Source: an uncultured Erysipelotrichaceae bacterium | GTDB lineage: Bacteria > Bacillota_I > Bacilli_A > Erysipelotrichales > Erysipelotrichaceae | Direction of reading: 5' to 3' | Assembly (NCBI GenBank): GCA_937902945.1 | Contig: CALEMD010000125.1 | Location: 1 to 12,834, forward strand | DNA: 12,834 nucleotides | In this document: piece after piece, positions 1-7,159 of the stretch | Layout of the letters: every line of letters begins with the position of its first letter | How positions within the stretch are numbered: position 1 is the first letter of the stretch | The notes under the pieces: model-generated | The model's input: the letters and a program-made list of their open reading frames with translations, nothing else | What the model was told of the DNA's origin: nothing | Database searches by the model: none | Made by a program: the position numbers and the translations under genes

Positions 1-74
1 TGTGGAAAAGAAAGGATAGTTTAACAAAAGGTGACATTTTCAAAAAACTTTAACAGTGCAAAGCAAAGAGCAAC

Positions 75-101
75 AAAAAATCCATGTGTTCTGTACATGG
101 A
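75..101 (-). terminator. Candidate second terminator downstream of guaA
   Basis: Read on the minus strand, a 7-bp perfect stem (bases 95-101 pairing with 81-87, 7-nt loop) is followed directly by six T (bases 75-80) and then GTTG. This is the form of a rho-independent terminator, though the stem is short and contains only three G-C pairs. It lies behind the hairpin next to the guaA stop and could act as a backup. Bases 1-74 beyond it show no gene, RNA or convincing promoter that I can identify. Confidence 0.45.
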
Positions 102-103
102 AG

Positions 104-140
104 CTAGAAACAGCAGATATATTTGATTTGTAGTTTCTAG
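104..140. repeat. Inverted repeat (8-bp stem) between two terminator-like hairpins
   Basis: CTAGAAAC (104-111) is exactly complementary to GTTTCTAG (133-140), with a 21-nt A/T-rich loop. Neither side carries a T-run, so this is not a terminator by itself. It sits between the hairpins at 75-101 and 148-190. Its role is unknown; it could be part of a structured guaA 3' end or a protein-binding dyad. Confidence 0.4.
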
Positions 141-147
141 GCATAAT

Positions 148-190
148 AAAATCTCAGAATTCCGCTTAACTAAAGGGTTTCTGAGATTTT
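148..190 (-). terminator. guaA terminator hairpin, possibly bidirectional
   Basis: A 12-bp perfect stem (148-159 with 179-190, 19-nt loop) starts 5 nt after the guaA stop codon. On the minus strand the closing arm ends in TTTT followed by ATTAT, giving a short U-rich tract. On the plus strand the arm is followed by TGTTT, so it could also stop transcription entering from the left. The stem is perfect, but the loop is long and the U-tract modest. Confidence 0.6.
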
Positions 191-195
191 TGTTT

Positions 196-1737
196 CTATT
201 CGAACTCTATGGTTCCTGGCGGCTTTGAAGTTATATCCAGCATTACTCTATTGACATGCGGAACCTCATTGACAATACGTGTAGAGATTCTGTCTAACAC
301 ATCATAAGGAATTCTTGCCCAGTCTGCAGTCATTCCATCAATAGATGTCACAGCGCGGATTGCTATGGCATAATCATAGGTTCTCTGATCTCCCATGACA
401 CCGACAGAACGCATATTTGTCAGTGCTGTGAAGTACTGCCAGATATCTCTCTTCAATCCTGCTTTGGCAATCTCTTCACGGAGTATAGCATCTGATTCTC
501 TTACCATCATCAGCTTCTCTTCCGTGATGTCTCCTAATACACGGATACCAAGTCCAGGTCCTGGGAATGGCTGTCTCCAAACCATCTCTTCTGGAAGACC
601 AAGTTCTATGCCAAGCTTTCTGACTTCATCCTTGAACAGTGTGTTCAGCGGTTCAATCAGCTTGAAATTCATATCTTTAGGCAAGCCGCCGACATTGTGA
701 TGTGACTTGATGGTTGTAGCAGTCTTTGTGCCGCTTTCAATGACATCTGTATACAGTGTTCCCTGCGCCAGCCATTTGATATCTGTTCCTTTCAGCAGCT
801 GTGCCACTTCATCGCGGAATGTATAGATGAACTCCGAACCGATAATCTTGCGCTTCTGTTCAGGATCTGTTACACCTTTCAGCTTGCTGAGGAAACGATC
901 TGATGCGTCGATCTTTACAAGATTCAGACTCATGTTCTTAGAGAAAGTCTCCATAACGGATTCTGCCTCACCTTTGCGAAGCAGTCCATGATCAATGAAC
1001 ATGCAGTAAAGGTTGCTGCCGATTGCTTTGTTAAGCAATGCTGCAACTACAGACGAATCGACACCGCCGGAAAGTGCAAGCAGCACTTTATCATTGCCTA
1101 CCTGCTGTCTTATCTTCTCAATCTGAACATCTACAAAGTCATGCATGCTCCAATTGGCCTTTGCTTCGCAGATATTGAAAACAAAGTTATGCAGTATATC
1201 CAGTCCATACTGCGTATTGCGTACTTCTGGATGGAACTGTACGGTATAGATCTTATCTCTGTCATTGCCGCTGGCCGCAAATGTACATGTGTCACTGCTT
1301 GCCAGCTTGCTGAATCCTTCTGCAAGTGCCGCAACCTGATCTCCATGTGACATCCAGACAGTCTGCTTTTCAGGCAGTCCTTTGAACAGAGGACTGGAAG
1401 TATCAGCTTCTATTTCTGCTCTTCCATATTCTCTTTTCTCGCATCCCTTTACAGAGCCATGCAGCATCTGATGTGTCATCTGCATCCCATAGCAGATGCC
1501 CAGAATTGGAATGCCGGATGTGAAGATTGCCGGATCGCATTTCGGTGCATTGTCATCATAAACACTGTTCGGTCCGCCCGAGAAGATAATCCCTTTCACA
1601 TCTTCAAAAGCTTTGATCTCATCTATAGTCATATCACCTGGGTGCAGTTCTGAGTAAACACCAAACTCACGGATTCTGCGGGCAATAAGCTGATTGTACT
1701 GGCTGCCAAAGTCTAGAACAATAATTTTATCAGGCAT
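196..1737 (-). CDS. guaA: GMP synthase (glutamine-hydrolysing)
   Basis: Converts XMP to GMP using ATP and ammonia from glutamine, the last step of guanine nucleotide synthesis, in the cytosol. The 513 residues are the normal length for the two-domain bacterial enzyme. An N-terminal class I glutamine amidotransferase domain (about 1-190) has the nucleophile Cys82 in GICYGMQ and the His169/Glu171 pair in VQFHPEV. The ATP pyrophosphatase domain follows, with its P-loop SGGVDSS at 223-229. The C-terminal dimerisation part ends in the family hallmark KPPGTIEFE. The start is supported by AAGGAG at 1748-1753, 10 nt before the ATG. It lies 57 nt downstream of pyrG with no convincing promoter and no room for a purine riboswitch, so it is probably read from the pyrG promoter. 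Identification is certain; co-transcription is inferred. Confidence 0.98.
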   Translation of the reverse strand: MPDKIIVLDFGSQYNQLIARRIREFGVYSELHPGDMTIDEIKAFEDVKGIIFSGGPNSVYDDNAPKCDPAIFTSGIPILGICYGMQMTHQMLHGSVKGCEKREYGRAEIEADTSSPLFKGLPEKQTVWMSHGDQVAALAEGFSKLASSDTCTFAASGNDRDKIYTVQFHPEVRNTQYGLDILHNFVFNICEAKANWSMHDFVDVQIEKIRQQVGNDKVLLALSGGVDSSVVAALLNKAIGSNLYCMFIDHGLLRKGEAESVMETFSKNMSLNLVKIDASDRFLSKLKGVTDPEQKRKIIGSEFIYTFRDEVAQLLKGTDIKWLAQGTLYTDVIESGTKTATTIKSHHNVGGLPKDMNFKLIEPLNTLFKDEVRKLGIELGLPEEMVWRQPFPGPGLGIRVLGDITEEKLMMVRESDAILREEIAKAGLKRDIWQYFTALTNMRSVGVMGDQRTYDYAIAIRAVTSIDGMTADWARIPYDVLDRISTRIVNEVPHVNRVMLDITSKPPGTIEFE

Positions 1738-1768
1738 GTCGTTTTCTCTCCTTTATTGAATGTAAGAA

Positions 1769-1786
1769 GGCATCCGAATGGATGCC
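1769..1786 (-). terminator. Weak terminator or intercistronic hairpin between pyrG and guaA
   Basis: GGCATCC and GGATGCC form a 7-bp stem with a 4-nt loop, 8 nt beyond the pyrG stop. On the minus strand it is followed by TTCTTACATT rather than a solid U-run. It is therefore more likely a leaky terminator or an RNA-stabilising hairpin than a full stop. A leaky terminator here would lower guaA output relative to pyrG. The guaA ribosome binding site starts about 15 nt further on. Confidence 0.4.
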
Positions 1787-1794
1787 CTGATTGA

Positions 1795-3399
1795 TTATTT
1801 TGTCAGTGATTTATCGAGTATTGTCTTTACAAACTGCTTGAACAGAGGATGAGCACGGTTAGGGCGGCTCTTGAACTCTGGATGATACTGTACACCGATA
1901 AAGAAGTCACAGTCTTTGTCTTCAACTGCTTCAACCAGACGTCCATCAGGTGATGTTCCTACTATATCCATGCCATGATCAATGAATTCCTGACGATAAT
2001 CATTGTTGAATTCATATCTGTGGCGGTGGCGCTCAGATATCTCATTGGTGCCATAGCATTTCTCTAGGAGGCTTCCTTTCTTGATGGAACATGGATATGC
2101 ACCTAGACGCATTGTTCCGCCTTTATTGATGGTATCACTCTGATTGATCATGAAGTCAATGACTTTATGAGCACTGTTCTCATTGAATTCACGTGAGTTT
2201 GCATCTTCATAATGCAGTGCATCTCTGGCAAATTCAATCGTTGCAATCTGCATGCCAAGGCACAAACCAAGATATGGAACATTGTTCTCTCGTGCATAGC
2301 GGGCAGACAGAATCATTCCTTCAATACCTCTGTCGCCGAATCCGCCCGGAACAATAATGCCATCCACATCGCCAAGAATCTCATTCACTGTCTGTTCGGT
2401 TATGCTCTCTGATTCAACCCACTTGATTTCCACATGGGTGCCGCATTCATATCCGCCATGTCTCAGTGCTTCATTAACTGATAGATATGCATCATGCAGA
2501 CGCACATACTTGCCTACCAATGCAATTCTGACTGTATGATTTCTGTTATGAATCTTTTCAAGCATTGCGTTCCATTCATGCAGATCAATATCCGGAGCAT
2601 TGATGTTCATCTCACGGCATACGATCTCTGAGAAATGCTGCTTTTCGAGCATAATCGGCGCTTCATAGAGATCAGATACTGTTGAATTCTCAATAACGCA
2701 GTCTGGCTTAACATTGCAGAACAATGATATCTTCGACTTGACGTCAGACGGAATCAAACCATCTGCTCTTGCCACAATGATATCCGGTCTGACACCGGAT
2801 ACCTGCAGTTCCTTTACGGAGTGCTGGGTAGGCTTGGATTTATATTCATTGGAACCTGCAATATACGGAATCAAAGTGACATGTATAAAGCAGACATCCT
2901 CTTTCTTATGTTCAATTCCAATCTGACGGATTGCTTCGATGAATGGGGAAGATTCTATGTCACCGACTGTACCGCCGATTTCTGTAATAACAACATCCGC
3001 ATCTGCTTTTTCACCGACAGAGTAGATAAAACGCTTGATCTCATTGGTGATGTGCGGAATAATCTGCACTGTTTCACCAAGATACTCACCGCGGCGTTCT
3101 TTCTGAAGTACATTCCAATATACTTTACCGGTTGTAAGATTTGAATATTTATTCAGATCCTCGTCGATAAAACGTTCATAGTGACCAAGATCCAAATCGG
3201 TTTCTGCACCATCGTTGGTGACAAATACCTCTCCGTGCTGATACGGAGACATGGTACCTGGATCAACATTGATATATGGATCCAGTTTCTGAGAAATGAC
3301 CTTCAGACCTCTGGATTTCAGCAATCTTCCTAAAGATGCCGCTGTAATGCCTTTTCCTAATCCTGATACAACACCGCCGGTAACAAATATGTACTTCAT
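1795..3399 (-). CDS. pyrG: CTP synthase (glutamine-hydrolysing)
   Basis: Makes CTP from UTP, ATP and glutamine in the cytosol; in known enzymes GTP is an allosteric activator and CTP an inhibitor. With the start used here it has 534 residues, the usual length. The N-terminal synthase domain (about 1-265) begins MKYIFVTGGVVSGLGKG, with the P-loop at 12-17 and GGTVGDIES further in. The C-terminal class I amidotransferase domain has Cys380 in GLCLGMQ and His506/Glu508 in VQYHPEF. An in-frame ATG 27 nt upstream (3424-3426) would add nine residues. I reject it because the strong GGGGAGGAG site (3406-3414) lies between the two and the conserved family N-terminus starts at MKYIF. The gene has its own promoter and a leader terminator, and guaA follows 57 nt downstream. 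Confidence 0.98.
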   Translation of the reverse strand: MKYIFVTGGVVSGLGKGITAASLGRLLKSRGLKVISQKLDPYINVDPGTMSPYQHGEVFVTNDGAETDLDLGHYERFIDEDLNKYSNLTTGKVYWNVLQKERRGEYLGETVQIIPHITNEIKRFIYSVGEKADADVVITEIGGTVGDIESSPFIEAIRQIGIEHKKEDVCFIHVTLIPYIAGSNEYKSKPTQHSVKELQVSGVRPDIIVARADGLIPSDVKSKISLFCNVKPDCVIENSTVSDLYEAPIMLEKQHFSEIVCREMNINAPDIDLHEWNAMLEKIHNRNHTVRIALVGKYVRLHDAYLSVNEALRHGGYECGTHVEIKWVESESITEQTVNEILGDVDGIIVPGGFGDRGIEGMILSARYARENNVPYLGLCLGMQIATIEFARDALHYEDANSREFNENSAHKVIDFMINQSDTINKGGTMRLGAYPCSIKKGSLLEKCYGTNEISERHRHRYEFNNDYRQEFIDHGMDIVGTSPDGRLVEAVEDKDCDFFIGVQYHPEFKSRPNRAHPLFKQFVKTILDKSLTK

Positions 3400-3405
3400 A
3401 AATTT

Positions 3406-3414
3406 CTCCTCCCC
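3406..3414 (-). promoter_or_regulatory. pyrG ribosome binding site
   Basis: GGGGAGGAG on the minus strand, 6 nt before the ATG at 3397-3399. It decides between two in-frame ATGs: the upstream one (3424-3426) has no such site at proper spacing. The leader terminator ends about 12 nt upstream. Its GAGG could also pair with CCTC in the 3' arm of that terminator, which may matter for regulation (inference). Confidence 0.85.
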
Positions 3415-3426
3415 TGTTTTAACCAT

Positions 3427-3480
3427 AAAAAATGAGGCAAATAAACTAAACGGTTCAAATGCCGTTTTTTTTATTACCTC
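3427..3480 (-). terminator. Leader terminator of pyrG (probable attenuator)
   Basis: Between the pyrG promoter and its ribosome binding site, the minus strand can fold into a long hairpin. The 5' arm is 3462-3480 and the 3' arm 3434-3453. From the outside there are five pairs (GAGGT with GCCTC, including one G-U), a one-base bulge, six A/T pairs, a 2x2 internal loop, then AAACGG with CCGTTT closing an 8-nt loop. The 3' arm is followed by A and six T (3427-3432), a proper intrinsic terminator tail. A terminator inside the leader of pyrG, before the start codon, fits transcription attenuation, which is established for pyrG in other Bacillota. The inner 6-bp stem plus eight T (3465-3472) also looks terminator-like on the plus strand. 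Confidence 0.7.
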
Positions 3481-3492
3481 TTAACCTTGCTC

Positions 3493-3521
3493 ATTATATC
3501 GCAGGTCATTCCCTGAAGCAA
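3493..3521 (-). promoter_or_regulatory. SigA-type promoter of pyrG
   Basis: On the minus strand, TTGCTT (3516-3521) and a perfect TATAAT (3493-3498) are 17 bp apart, the optimal spacing. Transcription would start near 3486-3487, within GAGCAAGGTTAA, leaving a leader of roughly 87 nt that holds the terminator hairpin. The promoter lies just past the terminator of the upstream gene, so pyrG starts its own transcription unit. Confidence 0.8.
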
Positions 3522-3556
3522 TATGAAAAAAATGAAATTCGCATGAAAAACAGATG

Positions 3557-3582
3557 AAAAAAATGCGGCTATTGCGCCGCAT
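3557..3582 (-). terminator. Terminator overlapping the stop codon of the CcdA-thioredoxin gene
   Basis: On the minus strand ATGCGGC (3576-3582) pairs perfectly with GCCGCAT (3563-3569) around a 6-nt loop, and six T follow (3557-3562). This is a strong rho-independent terminator. The stem begins inside the last codons, and the TAG stop (3569-3571) sits in the loop and the first base of the 3' arm. It closes the malQ-uppP-ccdA/trx unit and isolates it from the pyrG promoter. Confidence 0.85.
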
Positions 3583-4777
3583 CTAGGTATTCAGTCATTT
3601 GATCTTCCTGTACATAGCCAGGTGCACATCCATAAACACTGCCATCCGTCTGGAAAATACAGGTTGTTGGATAGCCGGAAACACCATAGCTGTACGTTAC
3701 ACTCAGGTCTGTATCAAAAAGCACCTGCATTGTATAGCTGTTATCATCCATAAAAGCATTGATATCTTCAATAGAACCTTCACTGCCGCTGTTTGGAGTA
3801 GCAATCAGCAGCACCTGCACATCATCTCTTGTATCATTGATTTTCTGCAGATAAGGCAGTTCCTGCTTGCAGTATGGACACCATGTTCCAAAGAAGTTCA
3901 GTACGATCTTCTTCCCTTTATAATCTGAGAGATTGACTGCAGTTCCATTTCTGTCATTGAGCACAAAGTTATATTTTTCTATATCCGGTCTTGTGTCTGT
4001 TTCTGTTTCAGCTTCAGCAGTTGCCTGAGGTGAAGCGGAAGCAGCTGCCGTTGGTACAGCAGCGGATGATGAGCTGTTCTTATTGGATATATCTGTACCT
4101 GCCTGAAACAGCATATATCCACCCATGCAGATGATTATGATGCCGCCGATAATCTCTGTATAGCGGATAATATTCCTTTTCCTCTGAAACAGGTTCAGCA
4201 GTTCTTCTGTAAATAGACCCACTATCAGAAACATGATAACAAAGCCTAAGGCATACGCACCGATATAGGCAATGCCTAACAGCTGTGAAGAAGCTCCTGC
4301 GGAAACAACCAATGCACTTGCCAGCATCGGTCCAATGCATGGTGACCATGCAAAACTGAAGAAGAATCCCATCAGATAGGCATTCAGCCATGTCATTTTT
4401 CCGCTGGTCTTAAATGATGAACGATGTTCTTTCTGCAGAAACGGAATTTCAATGACATGCAGTGATACAAGTCCAAACAGAATCAGCAGTATACCGCCGA
4501 TAATCTGTATGATCTGCGTATTGTCAGTAAAGAAGCTTCTGAATGCCGATGTGCCAAGGCCTAACAATACAAATACGGTGCATATGCCTAGGACAAAGAA
4601 TACCGTCATGATAAGAACTTTGATTCTGGAATACTTCTTGTTTCCTTCAGCATCCACAGTCACTGCATCTTTGCTGAGATAGCCAAAGTAAAGCGGCAGA
4701 AGCGGAAGTACACAAGGGGAGAAAAAAGACAGTAGTCCTTCTAGAAAGAGACTGCCTATGCTGATCGTTGGGTTCAT
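3569..4777 (-). CDS. CcdA/DsbD-like membrane protein fused to an extracytoplasmic thioredoxin domain
   Basis: Predicted membrane thiol-disulfide relay: the CcdA part takes electrons from cytoplasmic thioredoxin and the fused thioredoxin domain would pass them to proteins outside the membrane. Residues 1-225 are a hydrophobic CcdA/DsbD core of about six membrane segments with the paired cysteines Cys22 (FFSPCVLPLLP) and Cys147 (AWSPCIGP). A Ser/Ala/Thr/Glu-rich linker spans about 231-266. Residues 268-402 form a TlpA/ResA-type domain with WCPYC at 299-303 and the cis-proline motif GYPTT (Pro370). Two further cysteines (373, 384) lie in that domain. The start has AGGAG at 4787-4791, overlapping the uppP stop, so translation is probably coupled to uppP. 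Many bacteria carry the two halves as separate proteins. The client proteins are unknown; cytochrome c maturation, lipoprotein or peroxide repair are all possible. Confidence 0.9.
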   Translation of the reverse strand: MNPTISIGSLFLEGLLSFFSPCVLPLLPLYFGYLSKDAVTVDAEGNKKYSRIKVLIMTVFFVLGICTVFVLLGLGTSAFRSFFTDNTQIIQIIGGILLILFGLVSLHVIEIPFLQKEHRSSFKTSGKMTWLNAYLMGFFFSFAWSPCIGPMLASALVVSAGASSQLLGIAYIGAYALGFVIMFLIVGLFTEELLNLFQRKRNIIRYTEIIGGIIIICMGGYMLFQAGTDISNKNSSSSAAVPTAAASASPQATAEAETETDTRPDIEKYNFVLNDRNGTAVNLSDYKGKKIVLNFFGTWCPYCKQELPYLQKINDTRDDVQVLLIATPNSGSEGSIEDINAFMDDNSYTMQVLFDTDLSVTYSYGVSGYPTTCIFQTDGSVYGCAPGYVQEDQMTEYLDAAQ

Positions 4778-4786
4778 ATGAATAAT

Positions 4787-4791
4787 CTCCT
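4787..4791 (-). promoter_or_regulatory. Ribosome binding site of the CcdA-thioredoxin gene overlapping the uppP stop
   Basis: AGGAG on the minus strand shares two bases with the TAG stop of uppP (4790-4792) and lies 9 nt before the ATG at 4775-4777. The intergenic gap is only 12 nt. This packing suggests one transcript and translational coupling from uppP. Confidence 0.75.
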
Positions 4792-5647
4792 ATGCCAGTG
4801 CGTTCGGAAGGATCTGCATTGCAACCAGTATGAGCACGATTGCGCCTAGTACAATCCGATATACGCCGAACAGCTTAAAGCTGTGTCTGCGAATATACTT
4901 CATGAAGCTGCGGATGACCACAACGGACACAATGAAAGAAACGATTGTTCCTGTAAGCAGTACAATAACCGCTTCTGCGTTCCATGTCACATTTGTCTTA
5001 ATCAGTTTCACAGCACTCGCCCCAAACATCATCGGTATGGCCAGGAAGAATGAAAACTTCGCGGCAGCTGATCGGCTGCATCCTAATGCAGTAGCACCGA
5101 TAATTGTGCTGCCTGACCGCGATGTGCCTGGAATCAGCGCCAGCATCTGGAATACACCGATGCCAAATGCTGTCTTGCGGGACATGCCTTCAATGGATCG
5201 AGTTGTTACTTTGCGGTTCTGATTCTCCATGACAATGAATATGACGCCATACACAATCAGTGCAATTGCCACTACGGTCGCATTGTACAGATATGCATCG
5301 ATCATATCGTCAAACAGTACGCCTGCCAAACCAGCCGGCACTGCCGCTATGACAATCTTGATCCACATCTGCCATGTACCTTTTTTCTGTTCCGCTGTTT
5401 TTGCGGATGCCCATGGATTCAGTTCATTGAAATACAGAACCAGTACAGCCAGTATGCTTCCAAGCTGAATGACTACAGTAAACATATTGATGAATTCTGT
5501 ATTCATTGCCGCATCTGAGAAAACAGACAGAGGCATGACCTGATTCACCAGAATCAGATGCCCAGTGCTGCTGATTGGCAGCCATTCTGTAATTCCCTGT
5601 ACAATACCAAGCACAACTGCTTTCAATACTTCAATCAATAACTGCAT
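4790..5647 (-). CDS. uppP: Undecaprenyl-diphosphatase (BacA/UppP family)
   Basis: Integral membrane phosphatase that converts undecaprenyl diphosphate to the monophosphate, recycling the lipid carrier for peptidoglycan and other envelope polymers; high levels give bacitracin resistance in known cases. The 285 residues are close to the usual length and mostly hydrophobic, consistent with about eight membrane segments. Both signature motifs are intact: QGITEWLPISSTGH at about 17-30 (Glu21, His30) and PGTSRSGST at 173-181 (Arg177). The start has AAGGAG at 5653-5658, 5 nt before the ATG. It lies 33 nt downstream of malQ with no terminator between, and a good extended -10 element sits in that gap, so it may be transcribed both from upstream and from its own promoter. 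The gene continues into the CcdA-thioredoxin gene. Confidence 0.97.
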   Translation of the reverse strand: MQLLIEVLKAVVLGIVQGITEWLPISSTGHLILVNQVMPLSVFSDAAMNTEFINMFTVVIQLGSILAVLVLYFNELNPWASAKTAEQKKGTWQMWIKIVIAAVPAGLAGVLFDDMIDAYLYNATVVAIALIVYGVIFIVMENQNRKVTTRSIEGMSRKTAFGIGVFQMLALIPGTSRSGSTIIGATALGCSRSAAAKFSFFLAIPMMFGASAVKLIKTNVTWNAEAVIVLLTGTIVSFIVSVVVIRSFMKYIRRHSFKLFGVYRIVLGAIVLILVAMQILPNALA

Positions 5648-5671
5648 ATGCTCTCCTTCTGATACCGGCTC

Positions 5672-5680
5672 ATTATAGCA
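5672..5680 (-). promoter_or_regulatory. Candidate extended -10 promoter for uppP
   Basis: TGCTATAAT on the minus strand is a perfect extended -10 (TGnTATAAT), directly after the malQ stop. No convincing -35 is seen at 17-18 bp (CCGTAA), which extended -10 promoters can tolerate. The start would fall near 5665, giving a very short leader before AAGGAG. Such a promoter would let uppP be expressed when malQ is off. Confidence 0.5.
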
Positions 5681-7138
5681 TCATCTTCTGTGCTTTACGG
5701 TTCTCTTGCTCTCACTGAGTATTTCATACAGACGTTTCACTCTGCCCTTGAATGAGCGAAAGTCTTTCAGACACCATTCCCAGTTGGGACTGCCGACAGT
5801 TCCAGGTGTGTTGATGCGGCCTTCACAACCCATTTTCAATAGATCTGCCATTGGCAGAATAACCATATCACTCTTCGAATCCATTGCATAATCAATCATA
5901 TTGTCACAGAAACTTCTGTGCATATATCCATGCTGTCTGAACCAGGATGTGATCTTTCTTTTCTCAGACAGACTCTTTTCCTGATACCACTGCAGAATGG
6001 TTCCATTGTCATGGGTTCCCGTGTACACAAGCAGATGGCTCTTGTCATCGCCCATTCCAGCTGGGTCAAAAGAGAACTGAATAACCCGCATGCCTTCAAA
6101 ATCATAATGATCACGAAGTTCCAGCACTTCTGCTCTTAAATCGCCAAGGTCCTCGGCTATGATTCGAATATCAGGCACTTTCTTCAATAGATCGTCAAAC
6201 AATTCATAACCTGGTGCTTCTATCCATTCGCCTACTCTAGCTGTATCGCAATCAGCAGGAATCTGCCAATAGGTATCAAAGGCCCGGAAATGATCCAGAC
6301 GGATAATATCGAACATGCGGCCGGCATAGCCAAGTCTTTCAATCCAAAAATCAAAATCTGTTTCTTTTAAGTGCTTCCAGTCATAGATAGGATTGCCCCA
6401 CCGCTGCCCATCGGCACTGAAGTAATCAGGAGGAACACCAGCCACAAAACGCGGATGTCCATCTTTATCAAGCAGAAATCCATCTCTATGGCTCCAGACA
6501 TCTGCACTGTCAAGACCTACATAGAAAGGCATATCGCCCATTATGGTAATGCCTTTGCTGTGCGCATAGTTTCTGAGATCCTGCCACTGCAGATACAGTT
6601 CATATTGAAGGAATGCCTGATATAGAATCTCATCTTCGTAAGGCTTCAGATCCACTTCATGCGACTGCGGTTCATCTTTTAAAGCACTAGGCCACTCCAG
6701 CCAGCATTTCATTCGGTTCTTCTTCTTGAATGTCATGAAAATGGCATAGTTTCTGACCCATTCCTGATAGCTGAATACCAGAAAATTCATGTCCGGTTTA
6801 AATCTCTTATATGCTTTTCTATATATTTTCTGTCTTTCTCTGCGGGATGCGGTGTAATCGATGCGAATGCCGGGCTCTTCGCTCTTTGGTATTTCGTCAA
6901 TCAGTCCCTGTTCCAGCAGATTCTCAATAGAAAGATAGATATCATCCAATGCATAGGAAGAATAAGGCTGATATGGTGAATTGCCGTATCCCAATGGATT
7001 CAGAGGCAGTACCTGCCAGAGAGAAAAACCAGCTTCTGATGCAAGATCAATGAATGTTCTTGCTGAAGAGCCAAAATCGCCATTTCCATACTTTGATGGC
7101 AATGAAGCTACCGGCATCAGTATTCCCGCTCTGCGCAT
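5681..7138 (-). CDS. malQ: 4-alpha-glucanotransferase (amylomaltase, GH77)
   Basis: Disproportionates maltooligosaccharides by moving glucan chains between acceptors, releasing glucose and lengthening chains for phosphorylase; cytosolic. The 485 residues match the compact amylomaltase type rather than the longer enterobacterial MalQ. Catalytic residues are in place: nucleophile Asp282 (IIRLDHFRAF), acid/base Glu329 (IIAEDLGDL) and Asp377 (YTGTHDNGT). Also present are the N-terminal GILMPVASLPSKYGNGDFG, the substrate-loop segment PPDYFSADGQRWGNPIYDW (237-255) and NTPGTVGSPNWEW near the C-terminus. The start has AGAGGA at 7145-7150, 6 nt before the ATG. It is divergent from glgP, its usual metabolic partner, and is the first gene of the malQ-uppP-ccdA/trx unit. 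Confidence 0.97.
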   Translation of the reverse strand: MRRAGILMPVASLPSKYGNGDFGSSARTFIDLASEAGFSLWQVLPLNPLGYGNSPYQPYSSYALDDIYLSIENLLEQGLIDEIPKSEEPGIRIDYTASRRERQKIYRKAYKRFKPDMNFLVFSYQEWVRNYAIFMTFKKKNRMKCWLEWPSALKDEPQSHEVDLKPYEDEILYQAFLQYELYLQWQDLRNYAHSKGITIMGDMPFYVGLDSADVWSHRDGFLLDKDGHPRFVAGVPPDYFSADGQRWGNPIYDWKHLKETDFDFWIERLGYAGRMFDIIRLDHFRAFDTYWQIPADCDTARVGEWIEAPGYELFDDLLKKVPDIRIIAEDLGDLRAEVLELRDHYDFEGMRVIQFSFDPAGMGDDKSHLLVYTGTHDNGTILQWYQEKSLSEKRKITSWFRQHGYMHRSFCDNMIDYAMDSKSDMVILPMADLLKMGCEGRINTPGTVGSPNWEWCLKDFRSFKGRVKRLYEILSESKRTVKHRR

Positions 7139-7159
7139 GCAATATCCTCTTTTCCTGTC

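Noticed and set aside
1738..1794. A purine riboswitch before guaA
   Set aside because: The gap is 57 nt, too short for the aptamer plus an expression platform, and holds only a simple 7-bp hairpin.
3400..3426. Nine-residue longer pyrG from the ATG at 3424-3426
   Set aside because: The strong ribosome binding site lies inside this extension and the conserved CTP synthase N-terminus begins at MKYIF (3399).
3400..3568. A PyrR-binding or other known riboswitch in the pyrG leader
   Set aside because: The leader of about 87 nt is taken up by one terminator hairpin, and I see no conserved aptamer or PyrR anti-antiterminator sequence.
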